Source: WTFY01 sp965205275
Lineage (GTDB): Bacteria > Pseudomonadota > Gammaproteobacteria > UBA4575
DNA: 64,000 nt
Assembly: GCA_965205275.1 (NCBI GenBank)
Contig: OZ242168.1
Span: 248,001 to 312,000 of the forward strand
Direction: 5' to 3'
Each line of letters opens with the position of its first letter. The first letter of the stretch is position 1. The notes beneath the pieces were generated by a model that did not search any database, had not been told where the DNA came from, and saw nothing but the letters and a program-made list of their open reading frames with translations. Positions 21,294 to 29,977 of the stretch are shown here, piece after piece. The position numbers and the translations under genes are program-made.

Positions 21294-22079
21294 ATGATGC
21301 AAGAATCAGAACTGTTCCGTCTGCAAAAAGTTACCCGAAAATTGCAGGACTGGTATGCCAATCCTGCCGGACAGATCCTGTACGGTGAATTGCGGGACAA
21401 ACTGGCTCAGCTGCTGCCTGGACTGTTTGGGTATTACGCATTGCAGGTCGGCGCCCTGTCCAAAGAGGTTGATCTGCTGCAGGGCAGTACGATCGGTCAA
21501 AAAATCCATATGACGCTGGGTCCTGAACAGGGTACGGTTGCCGCAAATCCTCTTGCCCTGCCTTTTCAGCAGGATATGCTGGACCTGATTGTTCTGTTGC
21601 ATACCCTGGATTTCTCGCATGATCCGCATCAGGTCTTGCGCGAAGTGCACAGGGTGCTGATTTCAGAGGGTCATCTGGTGCTGATCGGGTTCAATCCGAT
21701 CAGTATGATGGGCCTTGCTAGGCTGGCGTTGCTGCGCAGCAAACGTGTGCCCTGGACGGGCCACTTCTATACCGCGAGACGCCTGAGAGACTGGCTTTCC
21801 CTGCTGGATTTCGCCATCATCGGGACGGAATACATCGGTTTGCGGCCCCCCGTGCAAAATCTGCAGGTACAGCAGCGCATGAAGTTTCTCAGCCACGCCA
21901 GCCGTTATGGGCTTGCACGTCTGGGAGGCGTACAGATATTTGTTGCCAGAAAACGTGTATTGACTCTTACGCCGCGTCTGCAGCCCTGGCGTCCGCGGCA
22001 ACGGGTTTTACCAGTGAACATCGCCGAGCCCTCCGCGCGCGAAGCAAACCATGCCAGAGCGGGTCGATATTTACACTGA
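21294..22079 (+). CDS. Class I SAM-dependent methyltransferase next to rnhA
   Basis: A 261-residue protein of the methyltransferase type often found before rnhA (YafS-like). The post-I region reads NPLALPFQQDMLDLIVLLHT, with LREVHRVLISEGHLVLIGFNP as the usual motif III area. The N-terminal motif I is weak (VGALSKEVDLLQGS), so SAM binding is not certain from sequence alone. ATG codons occur at 21294 and 21297. Its 3' end overlaps rnhA by 29 bases in another frame, which points to coupled translation. Confidence 0.8.
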   Translation: MMQESELFRLQKVTRKLQDWYANPAGQILYGELRDKLAQLLPGLFGYYALQVGALSKEVDLLQGSTIGQKIHMTLGPEQGTVAANPLALPFQQDMLDLIVLLHTLDFSHDPHQVLREVHRVLISEGHLVLIGFNPISMMGLARLALLRSKRVPWTGHFYTARRLRDWLSLLDFAIIGTEYIGLRPPVQNLQVQQRMKFLSHASRYGLARLGGVQIFVARKRVLTLTPRLQPWRPRQRVLPVNIAEPSAREANHARAGRYLH

Positions 22080-22491
22080 TGGTGCCTGTCGCGGCAATCC
22101 CGGCCCCGGGGGATGGGCCGCGCTGCTGCGTTATGGGGATGCGGAAACCACGATTCATGGGGCAGTGCAGAAGACCACCAACAATCGCATGGAACTGCAG
22201 GCTGCCTTGTCGGCCCTGGAAAAACTCAAGCGTCCCTGTACAGTTCGTATCACCACGGACTCAAAGTACCTGATGGACGGTATTCAGCAATGGCTGTCGA
22301 ACTGGAAACGGAACGGCTGGAAGACTTCTGCCAGGAAGCCTGTCAGGAACCAGGACTTGTGGCAGCAACTGGACGCGCTGGTTGAGCGTCATGACGTTAC
22401 ATGGAACTGGGTAAAAGGTCATACCGGGCATGTGGAAAACGAGCAGGTCGATCGTCTCGCCAATGAGGCGATTGATAAGCTGTTATCATAG
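22051..22491 (+). CDS. rnhA: Ribonuclease HI
   Basis: Degrades RNA in RNA-DNA hybrids. The 146 residues carry the type 1 active site: Asp10 in IYTDGACRGNPGPGGW, Glu in NNRMELQAAL, Asp in TDSKYLMDGI, and the C-terminal Asp in NEQVDRLANEA. The basic handle region (WKRNGWKTSARKPVRNQDLW) is present, as in E. coli. It overlaps the methyltransferase gene and is followed 34 bases later by dnaQ, another conserved pairing. Confidence 0.97.
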   Translation: MPERVDIYTDGACRGNPGPGGWAALLRYGDAETTIHGAVQKTTNNRMELQAALSALEKLKRPCTVRITTDSKYLMDGIQQWLSNWKRNGWKTSARKPVRNQDLWQQLDALVERHDVTWNWVKGHTGHVENEQVDRLANEAIDKLLS

Positions 22492-22525
22492 CCCCCGGAA
22501 TTAGTCTGGATTCAGGGTCAGCACC

Positions 22526-23242
22526 ATGCGTCAGGTTGTTTTGGATACGGAAACCACAGGTCTTGAGGCTTCACAAGGTCATCGGATTATCGAAATCGGA
22601 TGTGTGGAAATACTGTACCGCCGCGCGACCGACCGGACTTTCCACCAGTTTTTGAATCCCGGGCGTGAAATCGATGAGGCAGCATCGGAAATACACGGGA
22701 TCACGCAGGAATTTCTTGCAGACAAACCGGGATTTCCAAAGATTGCCGATGAGCTCCTCGAGTTTATAGAAGGCACGGAACTGGTGATACACAATGCCGA
22801 CTTTGACGTCGAATTTATCAATACCGAATTATCGCTTGCCAGTCATGCCGTCACCGATATCCGTGAATGCTGCACGGTCACGGATACGCTGGCATTAGCC
22901 AGGAAAATGCATCCGGGGCGGAAAAACAGCCTGGATGCCTTGTGCAGGCGTTATGGAATCGATAATTCTGCGCGTGAATTCCACGGTGCCTTGCTCGATG
23001 CACGGATTCTGGCCGATGTGTATCTGGCCATGACCGGTGGCCAGTCGGCATTGAGCCTGAGCACAGGTTCTGAACAGGCTGCCCGGCAAAGGCTGGCTGC
23101 AAAACAGGCCATGAATTCACGACCTGCCCTCAGGATCATCGAGGCCAGCGAGGAAGAGATGTCCGCGCATGAGGCATTTCTGGAAAAAATCCAGCAGGAG
23201 AGCGATGCCGGCTGTGTGTGGTTGAAGGAAACGGTTGAGTAA
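22526..23242 (+). CDS. dnaQ: DNA polymerase III epsilon subunit, 3'-5' proofreading exonuclease
   Basis: The proofreading subunit of the replicative polymerase core. The 238 residues contain the DEDDh exonuclease motifs: Asp7 and Glu9 in VLDTETTGLE, Asp in HNADFDVEFI, and the His/Asp pair in FHGALLDARILADVYLAM. The C-terminal tail would contact the alpha subunit. It begins 34 bases after rnhA. Confidence 0.97.
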   Translation: MRQVVLDTETTGLEASQGHRIIEIGCVEILYRRATDRTFHQFLNPGREIDEAASEIHGITQEFLADKPGFPKIADELLEFIEGTELVIHNADFDVEFINTELSLASHAVTDIRECCTVTDTLALARKMHPGRKNSLDALCRRYGIDNSAREFHGALLDARILADVYLAMTGGQSALSLSTGSEQAARQRLAAKQAMNSRPALRIIEASEEEMSAHEAFLEKIQQESDAGCVWLKETVE

Positions 23243-23332
23243 GCCTGCTGTTTTGACTCCTGTGGGTTGCCGTACCGCCCGATTTTCGTTACATTGCCCT
23301 TCAGTTCTGGCTAACCTGTGGAGACATCTATC

Positions 23333-23557
23333 ATGAGACAAAAGCTGTGGGTATTTATGTTGCTGATCTTTTCTGTGTTCATTGCCGGGTGCGGTGAAGA
23401 TGAGGCGGATACAGGCAGCACATGGGTTGGCGAAGTGTATGCGAGTGCAGGTTCCGGTTCCGGAACGGTCCTGGGGGAATTCAGCTCGTATGACGAATGT
23501 GTTGAGATGACGCAGAAAAAGGCTGAGTCCGGTGTGTTTAACTGCGGTATAAAATAA
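23333..23557 (+). CDS. Small predicted lipoprotein
   Basis: A 74-residue protein with a signal peptide (MRQKLWVFMLLIFSVFIAGC) ending in lipobox IAGC, so the mature part is an acylated chain of about 55 residues. That part has two conserved-looking cysteines (YDECVEM and FNCGIK) that could form a disulfide. GGAG lies 10 bases before the chosen ATG; the in-frame start five codons earlier lacks this. It sits alone between dnaQ and the convergent smpB. No family was recognised. Confidence 0.65.
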   Translation: MRQKLWVFMLLIFSVFIAGCGEDEADTGSTWVGEVYASAGSGSGTVLGEFSSYDECVEMTQKKAESGVFNCGIK

Positions 23558-23611
23558 CCGGCATCCTCTCACTGCTTTCAGCGCCAGCAGGTCCGCGGGC
23601 CTGACCGTAGC

Positions 23612-24097
23612 CTATTTCGCATGCTTCAGGAGCCGTTGCCGGTCGCGTTGCCAGTCCCGTTCCCGGATACTTGCGCGCCGGTCCTGTTTTTGTTTGCCTT
23701 TCGCTATCGCGATGCCAAGCTTGGCGACCCCTTTTTTCCAGTACATGGATAGCGGGACAAGGGTAAACCCTTTTCTCTCAACGGCCCCTACCAATTTTGC
23801 GATTTCATTTCTATGCAGCAGAAGCTTGCGGGTGCGGGTCGGGTCGGCTACCTTGTGGGTAGAGACTGTGGGCAAGGGATTGATGTGGGCTCCGAAAAGC
23901 CAGGCCTGCATGCCCTTGATCAAGACATAACTTTCCTGGAGCTGTATGTTTTTTGCCCTCAGGCTCTTGACTTCCCAACCCTCAAGAACCAGCCCCGCCT
24001 CCAGTTGTTCGAGAATAAAATAATCGTGGCGGGCTTTTTTATTGACGGCAATCTGGCGGTCCGGGTTGGGCTTGGGCTTGGGCTTGGGCTTGGGCAT
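23612..24097 (-). CDS. smpB: SsrA-binding protein SmpB with KP-repeat N-terminus
   Basis: Binds tmRNA and delivers it to stalled ribosomes for trans-translation. The 161 residues include the family core (NKKARHDYFILEQLEAGLVL, then EVKSLRAKNIQLQESYV) and the basic tail (KGKQKQDRRASIRERDW). The first 11 residues are KP repeats encoded by five tandem copies of a hexamer, which normal SmpB proteins lack. No ssrA gene was seen in the window. The gene is divergent from the NSS transporter. Confidence 0.96.
   Translation of the reverse strand: MPKPKPKPKPNPDRQIAVNKKARHDYFILEQLEAGLVLEGWEVKSLRAKNIQLQESYVLIKGMQAWLFGAHINPLPTVSTHKVADPTRTRKLLLHRNEIAKLVGAVERKGFTLVPLSMYWKKGVAKLGIAIAKGKQKQDRRASIRERDWQRDRQRLLKHAK
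24066..24095. repeat. Hexanucleotide tandem repeat inside the smpB start region
   Basis: Five perfect copies of TTGGGC (GCCCAA on the coding strand) encode the KP repeat of SmpB. Because the unit is six bases, copy-number change would lengthen or shorten the N-terminus by two residues without shifting the frame. Confidence 0.9.
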
Positions 24098-24212
24098 GTC
24101 GGGTATTATAATGAATTCATACCGGCTGCGTTCAAAAGATCAGCCATCCGGTATAGTATACAAAGGTTGTGTACCGCCGTTTGATCTCCAGCCAGGGTAA
24201 TACAGGTTATTG

Positions 24213-25592
24213 ATGACGACTTCAAGAACATCCATACACGGATACTGGTCATCCCGGTTTATATTTGTACTGGCAGCCGCCGGGTCGGCTGTCGGGTTGG
24301 GCAATGTCTGGAAATTTCCCTACATGGCGGGTGAAAGCGGTGGGGGGGCATTTGTCCTGCTGTATCTTGTCTGTATTGCCCTGCTCGGCATACCGGTGAT
24401 GATGTCGGAGGTGCTGCTGGGACGCAGGGGCCGAAACAGCCCGATCAATACCATGCGTATCCTGGCAAAAGAGGAAAATCGCAGCACCCTGTGGAGTCTG
24501 TTCGGGGTTATGGGCCTGCTGGCGGGGTTTATGATCCTCTCCTTCTACAGTGTCATTGCAGGCTGGACACTGGCCTATGTGGTGAAAGCAGCCAGCGGTA
24601 CATTTGCCGGAATTTCCGGTGATGGAACCGGTGAGGTATTCAACAGCCTGGTTTCGAATCCGCTGCAACTGTTACTCTGGCATACGCTGTTTATCGTGCT
24701 GACCGTGGCGGTGGTCATCCGGGGTGTACGCAAGGGGCTGGAAGCGGCCGTGCGTTTTTTGATGCCAGCCCTGATCATACTGATCCTGGTGATGGTTGCG
24801 TATGCAATGATAAAGGGAGACTTTTACGCAGGATTGAAGTTTTTGTTTACCCCCGACTTCTCCAAAATAACGTCCGATGTGGTTCTGAGCGCCCTGGGCC
24901 ACGCGTTTTTCACCCTGAGCGTGGGTATGGGCGCCATTATGATGTACGGTTCCTATCTGCCCGCGGAGGCATCGATCGCAAGCACCAGCCTTCAGGTCGC
25001 CCTGGCAGATACCGCGATTGCCATCCTTGCCGGCCTGGCAATTTTCCCGATCGTATTTGCCAACGGCCTGGAAGCCGGGCAGGGTCCGGGGCTGATATTC
25101 AACACCCTGCCACTTGCCTTCGGACAAATGCCGGGAGGTGTGGTATTCGGATTCCTGTTTTTTGTGCTGCTGTTTTTTGCTGCATGGACCTCGGCGATTT
25201 CCATGATCGAACCTGCTGTGGCCTGGCTGGTAGAGACGTTCTCGTTTTCCAGGGTCGCATCCTCCGTACTCTGCGGTCTGATTACCTGGGTAGTCGGGCT
25301 GGGTACCGTATTTTCATTTAACCACTGGAGCCGGATCAAGTTGCTCGATGGTACGTTTTTTGAGGGCAAGTCGTTTTTTGATCTGCTGGATTATTTGACC
25401 ACAAATATCATGCTGCCCCTGGGTGGGATATTGATCTGTCTGTTTGCAGGCTGGGTCATAAGCGAATCCTCCCGGCGCGATGAGTTGCAGATGAAACACT
25501 CCGGTATGTACAGCCTGTGGCGTTTTCTTACGCGGTATGTCGCACCTTCAGGCGTCATTTTGATTTTCCTGCATGTGCTGGGTATCTTTTAA
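24213..25592 (+). CDS. Neurotransmitter:sodium symporter (NSS/SNF) family transporter
   Basis: A sodium-coupled amino-acid-type transporter of the LeuT fold, 459 residues and about 11-12 membrane helices. The diagnostic first helix with its unwound sodium and substrate site is AAAGSAVGLGNVWKFPYMAG. Helix 6 is around ALGHAFFTLSVGMGAIMMYGS. The substrate cannot be deduced. The ATG at 24213 is preferred over the TTG three bases earlier. It is transcribed away from smpB across a 115-bp gap. Confidence 0.92.
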   Translation: MTTSRTSIHGYWSSRFIFVLAAAGSAVGLGNVWKFPYMAGESGGGAFVLLYLVCIALLGIPVMMSEVLLGRRGRNSPINTMRILAKEENRSTLWSLFGVMGLLAGFMILSFYSVIAGWTLAYVVKAASGTFAGISGDGTGEVFNSLVSNPLQLLLWHTLFIVLTVAVVIRGVRKGLEAAVRFLMPALIILILVMVAYAMIKGDFYAGLKFLFTPDFSKITSDVVLSALGHAFFTLSVGMGAIMMYGSYLPAEASIASTSLQVALADTAIAILAGLAIFPIVFANGLEAGQGPGLIFNTLPLAFGQMPGGVVFGFLFFVLLFFAAWTSAISMIEPAVAWLVETFSFSRVASSVLCGLITWVVGLGTVFSFNHWSRIKLLDGTFFEGKSFFDLLDYLTTNIMLPLGGILICLFAGWVISESSRRDELQMKHSGMYSLWRFLTRYVAPSGVILIFLHVLGIF

Positions 25593-25950
25593 GGAAAGTA
25601 TAGGTTGGTTCACCCAGGCGATTACGGGAAACTGGCCATGTCAGATATTTTTGCCTGGTTTTGCAGAAGATCGAAGCGAAGACTGCCTGCCACGGTCTGG
25701 TATCAGGCCAAGGCCCGGTTTGTGGGGACCGGTTCATGAAGCGGCTCATACACAGAATTTCTGACACGCCCCCGAGACCCTGACCGAAAGGCGGATATCA
25801 ACCTGCAATCTGGTCGTCCCGACATCTCCGAAGAACGCTTGCACTACAGGCGGCCTTCATATGACCCTATGGGAACCTAATACACCCATAATCGAGTAAA
25901 CCAGTATATAATCCCCCTTTCTAAGTACTCCAAGTTCCTTGAATTTCCGT
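25593..25950. other. Intergenic stretch, no gene recognised
   Basis: The 358 bp between the NSS transporter and ratA hold only short overlapping frames on both strands with no family resemblance or ribosome-binding site. The last 60 bases before ratA are AT-rich (TATATAATCCCCC near 25905) and probably hold its promoter. Confidence 0.5.
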
Positions 25951-26388
25951 ATGACCCGCGTACAACGCAGCGCACTGCTGCCCTATTCAGCAACGCAGAT
26001 GTATCGACTGGTCAATGATGTCGGGGCCTATCCCGAGTTTGTTCCATGGTGCGTCGGATGTGATGTCGGTACAACCACTGTGCATGAAAAACAGGCCACG
26101 CTCTATTTTGCCAGAGGCCGGTTCAAGGCTTCGTTGACCACGCGCAATGATCTGATCGAGAACCGGAAGATTGCCATGCATCTGGTAAAAGGCCCGTTCA
26201 GACATCTGACAGGAATCTGGGAATTTCATGAAATCGACGAAAATATGTGCAAGGCGGAACTGGATATGGAATTTGCATTCTCCAATCGTCTGTATGAATT
26301 TACGCTGGGGCCGATTTTCAGCCAGTTGGCCAACCGGATGATTGCTGTTTTTCAGCAAAGAGCCAAGAACACCTATGGAAAACAGTAG
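25951..26388 (+). CDS. ratA: RatA / COQ10-like START-domain protein
   Basis: A 145-residue single-domain protein of the polyketide cyclase/START superfamily. E. coli RatA was reported to block 70S ribosome assembly; the wider family includes the ubiquinone-binding COQ10. The N-terminal pattern RSALLPYSATQMYRLVNDV and YPEFVPWCVGC is diagnostic. The ATG at 25951 gives the usual MTxVxRSALL start; a TTG four codons earlier is less likely. rnfH overlaps its 3' end, the standard pairing in gammaproteobacteria. Confidence 0.93.
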   Translation: MTRVQRSALLPYSATQMYRLVNDVGAYPEFVPWCVGCDVGTTTVHEKQATLYFARGRFKASLTTRNDLIENRKIAMHLVKGPFRHLTGIWEFHEIDENMCKAELDMEFAFSNRLYEFTLGPIFSQLANRMIAVFQQRAKNTYGKQ

Positions 26389-26656
26389 CTGTATTTCGGT
26401 TACGGTCTGCTATGCGCAGCCCGATCATCAGGAACTGATCCCGCTAGCCGTCACCCGGCAAACCACGGTATTGCAGGCTATACGGCAATCCGGTATTGCG
26501 GATAAACACCCGGAGATCGATGTATGTGAAAACAATGTCGGAATTTTCGGCAATCCGGTAAAGCTGGACCAGTGCTTGAGGGACCATGACAGAATCGAGA
26601 TCTATCGACCCCTGTACAGAAGTCCAGTAGAGGCGCGGCGCAGGCGTGCAGGGTAG
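26375..26656 (+). CDS. rnfH: RnfH family ubiquitin-like protein (RatB)
   Basis: A 93-residue beta-grasp protein that always accompanies ratA. The motif IDVCENNVGIFGNPVKLDQ and the ending DRIEIYRPLYRSPVEARRRR are typical. The start at 26375 overlaps the ratA stop by 14 bases; an earlier in-frame start would extend further into ratA. The biochemical role is unproven in the family. Confidence 0.92.
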   Translation: MENSSCISVTVCYAQPDHQELIPLAVTRQTTVLQAIRQSGIADKHPEIDVCENNVGIFGNPVKLDQCLRDHDRIEIYRPLYRSPVEARRRRAG

Positions 26657-26836
26657 TCGGTCCTAAATAGCCCGGTTTTCAAGCTGCCGCCGACGGTGCG
26701 ATGGGTCCGGTTTCACGGGGAGTTGCCAGTCAAATGCATGACCCGCACGGGTGCCCCGCTTCTTGCTGGACCTTCGAGGCCTAATGAAAATCGGAAGTTT
26801 ACGTGCTGCGGATACTGTACAAGTTCAGAGGCGAAG

Positions 26837-27226
26837 TTACTGGTCTGTATCCTCACCTGTTTCAGCCTCGCTCACCCCTTTCTGGGTTGTATCCGTTTCC
26901 GGTACATTGTGCTTGGTCATTTCAATGACCTCATTCCGGTCAAAAATGATGGTCAGCTGCCTGCGTTGTTTTTCTCCATACCCGGGTGCAAGCAGATAGA
27001 TGTAGTCCCATCGGTCAGGGTGGAAACTGTCGACGATCAGGGGGCTGCCGAGTACAAAAAGAACCTGCTCCTTGCTCATGCCCAGTTTTACCTTTTTGAC
27101 ATCCTTCGCTTCCAGTGCGTTGCCCTGCTGGATATCTATTTTATAGATCGTTAACAGCTTGTTCTGGCATCCGTAGAGTGCCGTTATGCAGCACAGTGTA
27201 CAAAGTATCGCCTTCAGCGGGTTCAT
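26837..27226 (-). CDS. bamE: Outer membrane protein assembly factor BamE
   Basis: A lipoprotein subunit of the BAM complex that inserts outer-membrane barrels. The 129 residues have a lipobox (LYGC, Cys20), then the SmpA/OmlA fold with YKIDIQQGNALE, VKLGMSKEQVLFVLGSP and DRWDYIYLL. A polar C-terminal tail of about 25 residues extends beyond the fold. Its start overlaps the recN stop region by four bases, so it is co-transcribed with recN. In many relatives bamE instead faces fur. Confidence 0.95.
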   Translation of the reverse strand: MNPLKAILCTLCCITALYGCQNKLLTIYKIDIQQGNALEAKDVKKVKLGMSKEQVLFVLGSPLIVDSFHPDRWDYIYLLAPGYGEKQRRQLTIIFDRNEVIEMTKHNVPETDTTQKGVSEAETGEDTDQ

Positions 27227-28908
27227 GCGGACTGACGTTTGGTTTGTTGCAGCATTTCTCTGGCATGCTCCTGTGTGTTGCGGGTCATTTTAATACCTCC
27301 GAGCATGCGGGCCAGCTCATCGATGCGAGCCTGTTCTGCCAGATGTGAAATTTCAGTTCGGACCGATGTGTCATGCCCGTGCTTGTTCACCTTGTAGTGA
27401 TGGTGTGCCTGGGCCGCCACCTGGGCAAGATGGGTGACGCAGAAAACCTGTGCGTTGTGACTCAGTTCACGCAGATGTTTACCGACGATTTCAGCCGTGG
27501 CCCCCCCGATACCGGCATCGACTTCATCGAAGATCAAGGTCGGAATTCCCAGGTTGTTCACGGTTGTGATCCGTATGGCAAGACTGAGCCTTGACAACTC
27601 ACCTCCCGAAACGACCTTGTTCAGGGGGCGAAGCGCCTGACCGGGGTTGGTGCTGACCAGGAACCGCAGTTCATCCAGGCCATTCGGGGCCGGTTCGGTG
27701 GATTTCCGGGGCTGTATGTCGGTATGGAAACGCCCCCCCTGCATGCCCAGAGCTTGCATGGAATTGGTTATTTTTTCATCCAGTATGCAGGCCGAGGCCT
27801 TTCTTGCCGCACTGATTTCCCCGGCCAGGCTTCGGTAGTGTTGCTCGGTTTCACGTATTGAGTTGCGGATATTTTCGGGGTTTTCATGGCAGCTTTCAAG
27901 ATTTTCCAGTTTTGCCCCGATGGATGCGCGCAGCGCAATCAGTCCGGCAGGTTTAACCTTGTGCTTGCGTGCAATTTCCTCGATTGCCGAGATACGGTCT
28001 TCGAGTTCCTGCAGTTCTTGCGGGTCCTCGGATGCCCGTTCCGAATAGTCACGTAATGTATGGGCGGTTTCCATGAGCTGTATATGCGCGGCATGCAGGT
28101 CTTCCAGTGGTCCTTGCAATGCCTTGTCGACCGCACTCAGTTTCTCCAGTTCGGCAAGCAGATGGCCGATGGCATCACAGACCTTGTCGTCATCATCTCC
28201 GGCAAGCTGCTTCGAGATGCGCATACTGCCCTCATGCAGCGCTTTTGCATGGCTCAGCTGTATATGCCGGTCGTTCAGCATTTCATACTCGTCTTCATCC
28301 AGGTCCAGTTGTTCAAGTTCCTGATACTGGTAACGTAGCAGCTCCAGCTGTGAACGGGTATTTTCCCGGTTGTCCTCGACACGCTTCAATTGTTTGTTCA
28401 GGTCCTGCCAGCGTCGGAAAAGCGCGGCCAGTTTTTCGAGTACCGTTTCATTTCCGGAAAAACTGTCCAGTAATTCGCGTTGTTTATCCTTGTGCATCAA
28501 CGACTGGCACTCATGTTGGCCATAGACGTCAACAAACTGTTCGCCAATGCTTCGAAGTTGCATGACCGGGCACGGCGAACTGTTGATGTAGGCTCTGGAC
28601 TTGCCGTCCGTCGAGATCACGCGACGCAATATGCAGTTCCCGTCGACCGTGTCCAGACTGTGTTCTTGCAGCCAGCACAGGGCCGCTTTTGTGTGACTTG
28701 CATCGAGTGTCGCAACGATTTCAATCTTGTGGTCCGGGTTGCGGGCAACGGAACTGTCAGCCCGGCTTCCAAGTGCCAGATTCAGGGCATCGATAATAAT
28801 TGATTTTCCGGTACCGGTTTCACCCGTGAGTACGCTCATGCCCGAGCAGAAGTTCAGTTCCAACTCATCAATGATTGCAAAGTTACTGATATAGACCGAT
28901 TTGAGCAT
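27223..28908 (-). CDS. recN: DNA repair protein RecN
   Basis: An SMC-like ATPase for double-strand-break repair. The 561 residues have Walker A GETGTGKS near the N-terminus, a long coiled-coil middle (about 150-360) and the C-terminal ATPase half with SGGELSRLSLAIR and IFDEVDAGIGG. It lies in a minus-strand run with nadK upstream (29 bases) and bamE downstream (overlap). Confidence 0.97.
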   Translation of the reverse strand: MLKSVYISNFAIIDELELNFCSGMSVLTGETGTGKSIIIDALNLALGSRADSSVARNPDHKIEIVATLDASHTKAALCWLQEHSLDTVDGNCILRRVISTDGKSRAYINSSPCPVMQLRSIGEQFVDVYGQHECQSLMHKDKQRELLDSFSGNETVLEKLAALFRRWQDLNKQLKRVEDNRENTRSQLELLRYQYQELEQLDLDEDEYEMLNDRHIQLSHAKALHEGSMRISKQLAGDDDDKVCDAIGHLLAELEKLSAVDKALQGPLEDLHAAHIQLMETAHTLRDYSERASEDPQELQELEDRISAIEEIARKHKVKPAGLIALRASIGAKLENLESCHENPENIRNSIRETEQHYRSLAGEISAARKASACILDEKITNSMQALGMQGGRFHTDIQPRKSTEPAPNGLDELRFLVSTNPGQALRPLNKVVSGGELSRLSLAIRITTVNNLGIPTLIFDEVDAGIGGATAEIVGKHLRELSHNAQVFCVTHLAQVAAQAHHHYKVNKHGHDTSVRTEISHLAEQARIDELARMLGGIKMTRNTQEHAREMLQQTKRQSA

Positions 28909-28937
28909 AAGCTGTTGGCCTGACCTGCTGGCGCCTG

Positions 28938-29822
28938 CTATTTTTTGCCGCGGGGGGCGGCATTCCAGCGGAGTTTTTTTTGCAGCACATCAAAGTAATC
29001 GTAATTCCGGGGTTGAATCAGGCGCAACTCATGCTTTCCCCGTTCGATCTTCAGAAGGTCTCCTGGCTTGAAATCCAGGTTGATTTGTCCATCCACGGAG
29101 GCCAGCACAGTATGGCGTGGGTCCTGTTTTGGCAGGGACAGCTCAATATGGCTGGCTGCATCGACGACAATGGGCCGGTTGCTCAAGGTATGCGGACAGA
29201 TAGGTACCAGTACAATGGCGCCCAGGTTGGGGTGCAGGATCGGTCCGCCTCCTGACAACGCGTAGGCAGTGGAGCCGGTCGGTGTGGAAACGATATAGCC
29301 GTCTGCACGCAGGGTATTGAGGTGCTGGCCGTCGACACGCGTTTCTATTTCGATCATGCGGACCATCTGCATGGCATGCACGACGACGTCATTGACGGCG
29401 TTGGCCACGAGGCAGGGTTTCCCGTCCCGGATCAGGGCGGTCTGAAGCACAAAACGCCGTTCTTCAATAAAATTACCCGCCAGGATATGGTCAAGTTGTG
29501 CTTCCATTTCATCCGGGCTGATTTCAGCCAGAAACCCAAGGTGCCCCAGGTTGACGCCCAGCAACGGAATTTCATTTTCTATCATGCTGTGGGCAGCGTG
29601 TAAAAGCGTACCATCGCCACCTACTACAATCACCAGATTGCTGTTGGCTGCGATCTGCTCTGAGCTGCTGGCGACAACCGAATGCTGACCGATCAGCATA
29701 GCGGTCACCTCATCCACACAGACTTGCAAAGATCTTTTTGACAGATACCGGTGCAGGGCCTGGACGGTCCCTGAAATGAGCAGATCGTCAGGCTTGGAGA
29801 TAATCCCGATTTTGGTAAACAT
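28938..29822 (-). CDS. nadK: NAD kinase
   Basis: Phosphorylates NAD to NADP. The 294 residues include GGDGTLLHAA, the NE/D-type motif VANAVNDVVVH, and the glycine-rich TPTGSTAYALSGGGPI. It is divergent from hrcA and upstream of recN; grpE/hrcA-nadK-recN neighbourhoods are common in gammaproteobacteria. Confidence 0.97.
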   Translation of the reverse strand: MFTKIGIISKPDDLLISGTVQALHRYLSKRSLQVCVDEVTAMLIGQHSVVASSSEQIAANSNLVIVVGGDGTLLHAAHSMIENEIPLLGVNLGHLGFLAEISPDEMEAQLDHILAGNFIEERRFVLQTALIRDGKPCLVANAVNDVVVHAMQMVRMIEIETRVDGQHLNTLRADGYIVSTPTGSTAYALSGGGPILHPNLGAIVLVPICPHTLSNRPIVVDAASHIELSLPKQDPRHTVLASVDGQINLDFKPGDLLKIERGKHELRLIQPRNYDYFDVLQKKLRWNAAPRGKK

Positions 29823-29977
29823 ACTTGCGGTCTGGTGCCCTGTCTGAATGTACTGAACGCTATCACGGATTTTGCAGCGGCACTAGTCAAACATCTTCTT
29901 CTTGACAATATCTGCATAGTATTGCAATGATGTTCCAGGCATTTTTTAGTGTGAAGTGCTGATTTCCTAGCTTAAGA

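Noticed and set aside
25555..25767. Overlapping ORFs on both strands after the NSS transporter
   Set aside because: Neither has a ribosome-binding site or recognisable sequence; treated as non-coding.
29823..29977. A CIRCE operator upstream of hrcA
   Set aside because: Only a GAAGTGCTGA half-site resembles it; the paired TTAGCACTC half is absent.
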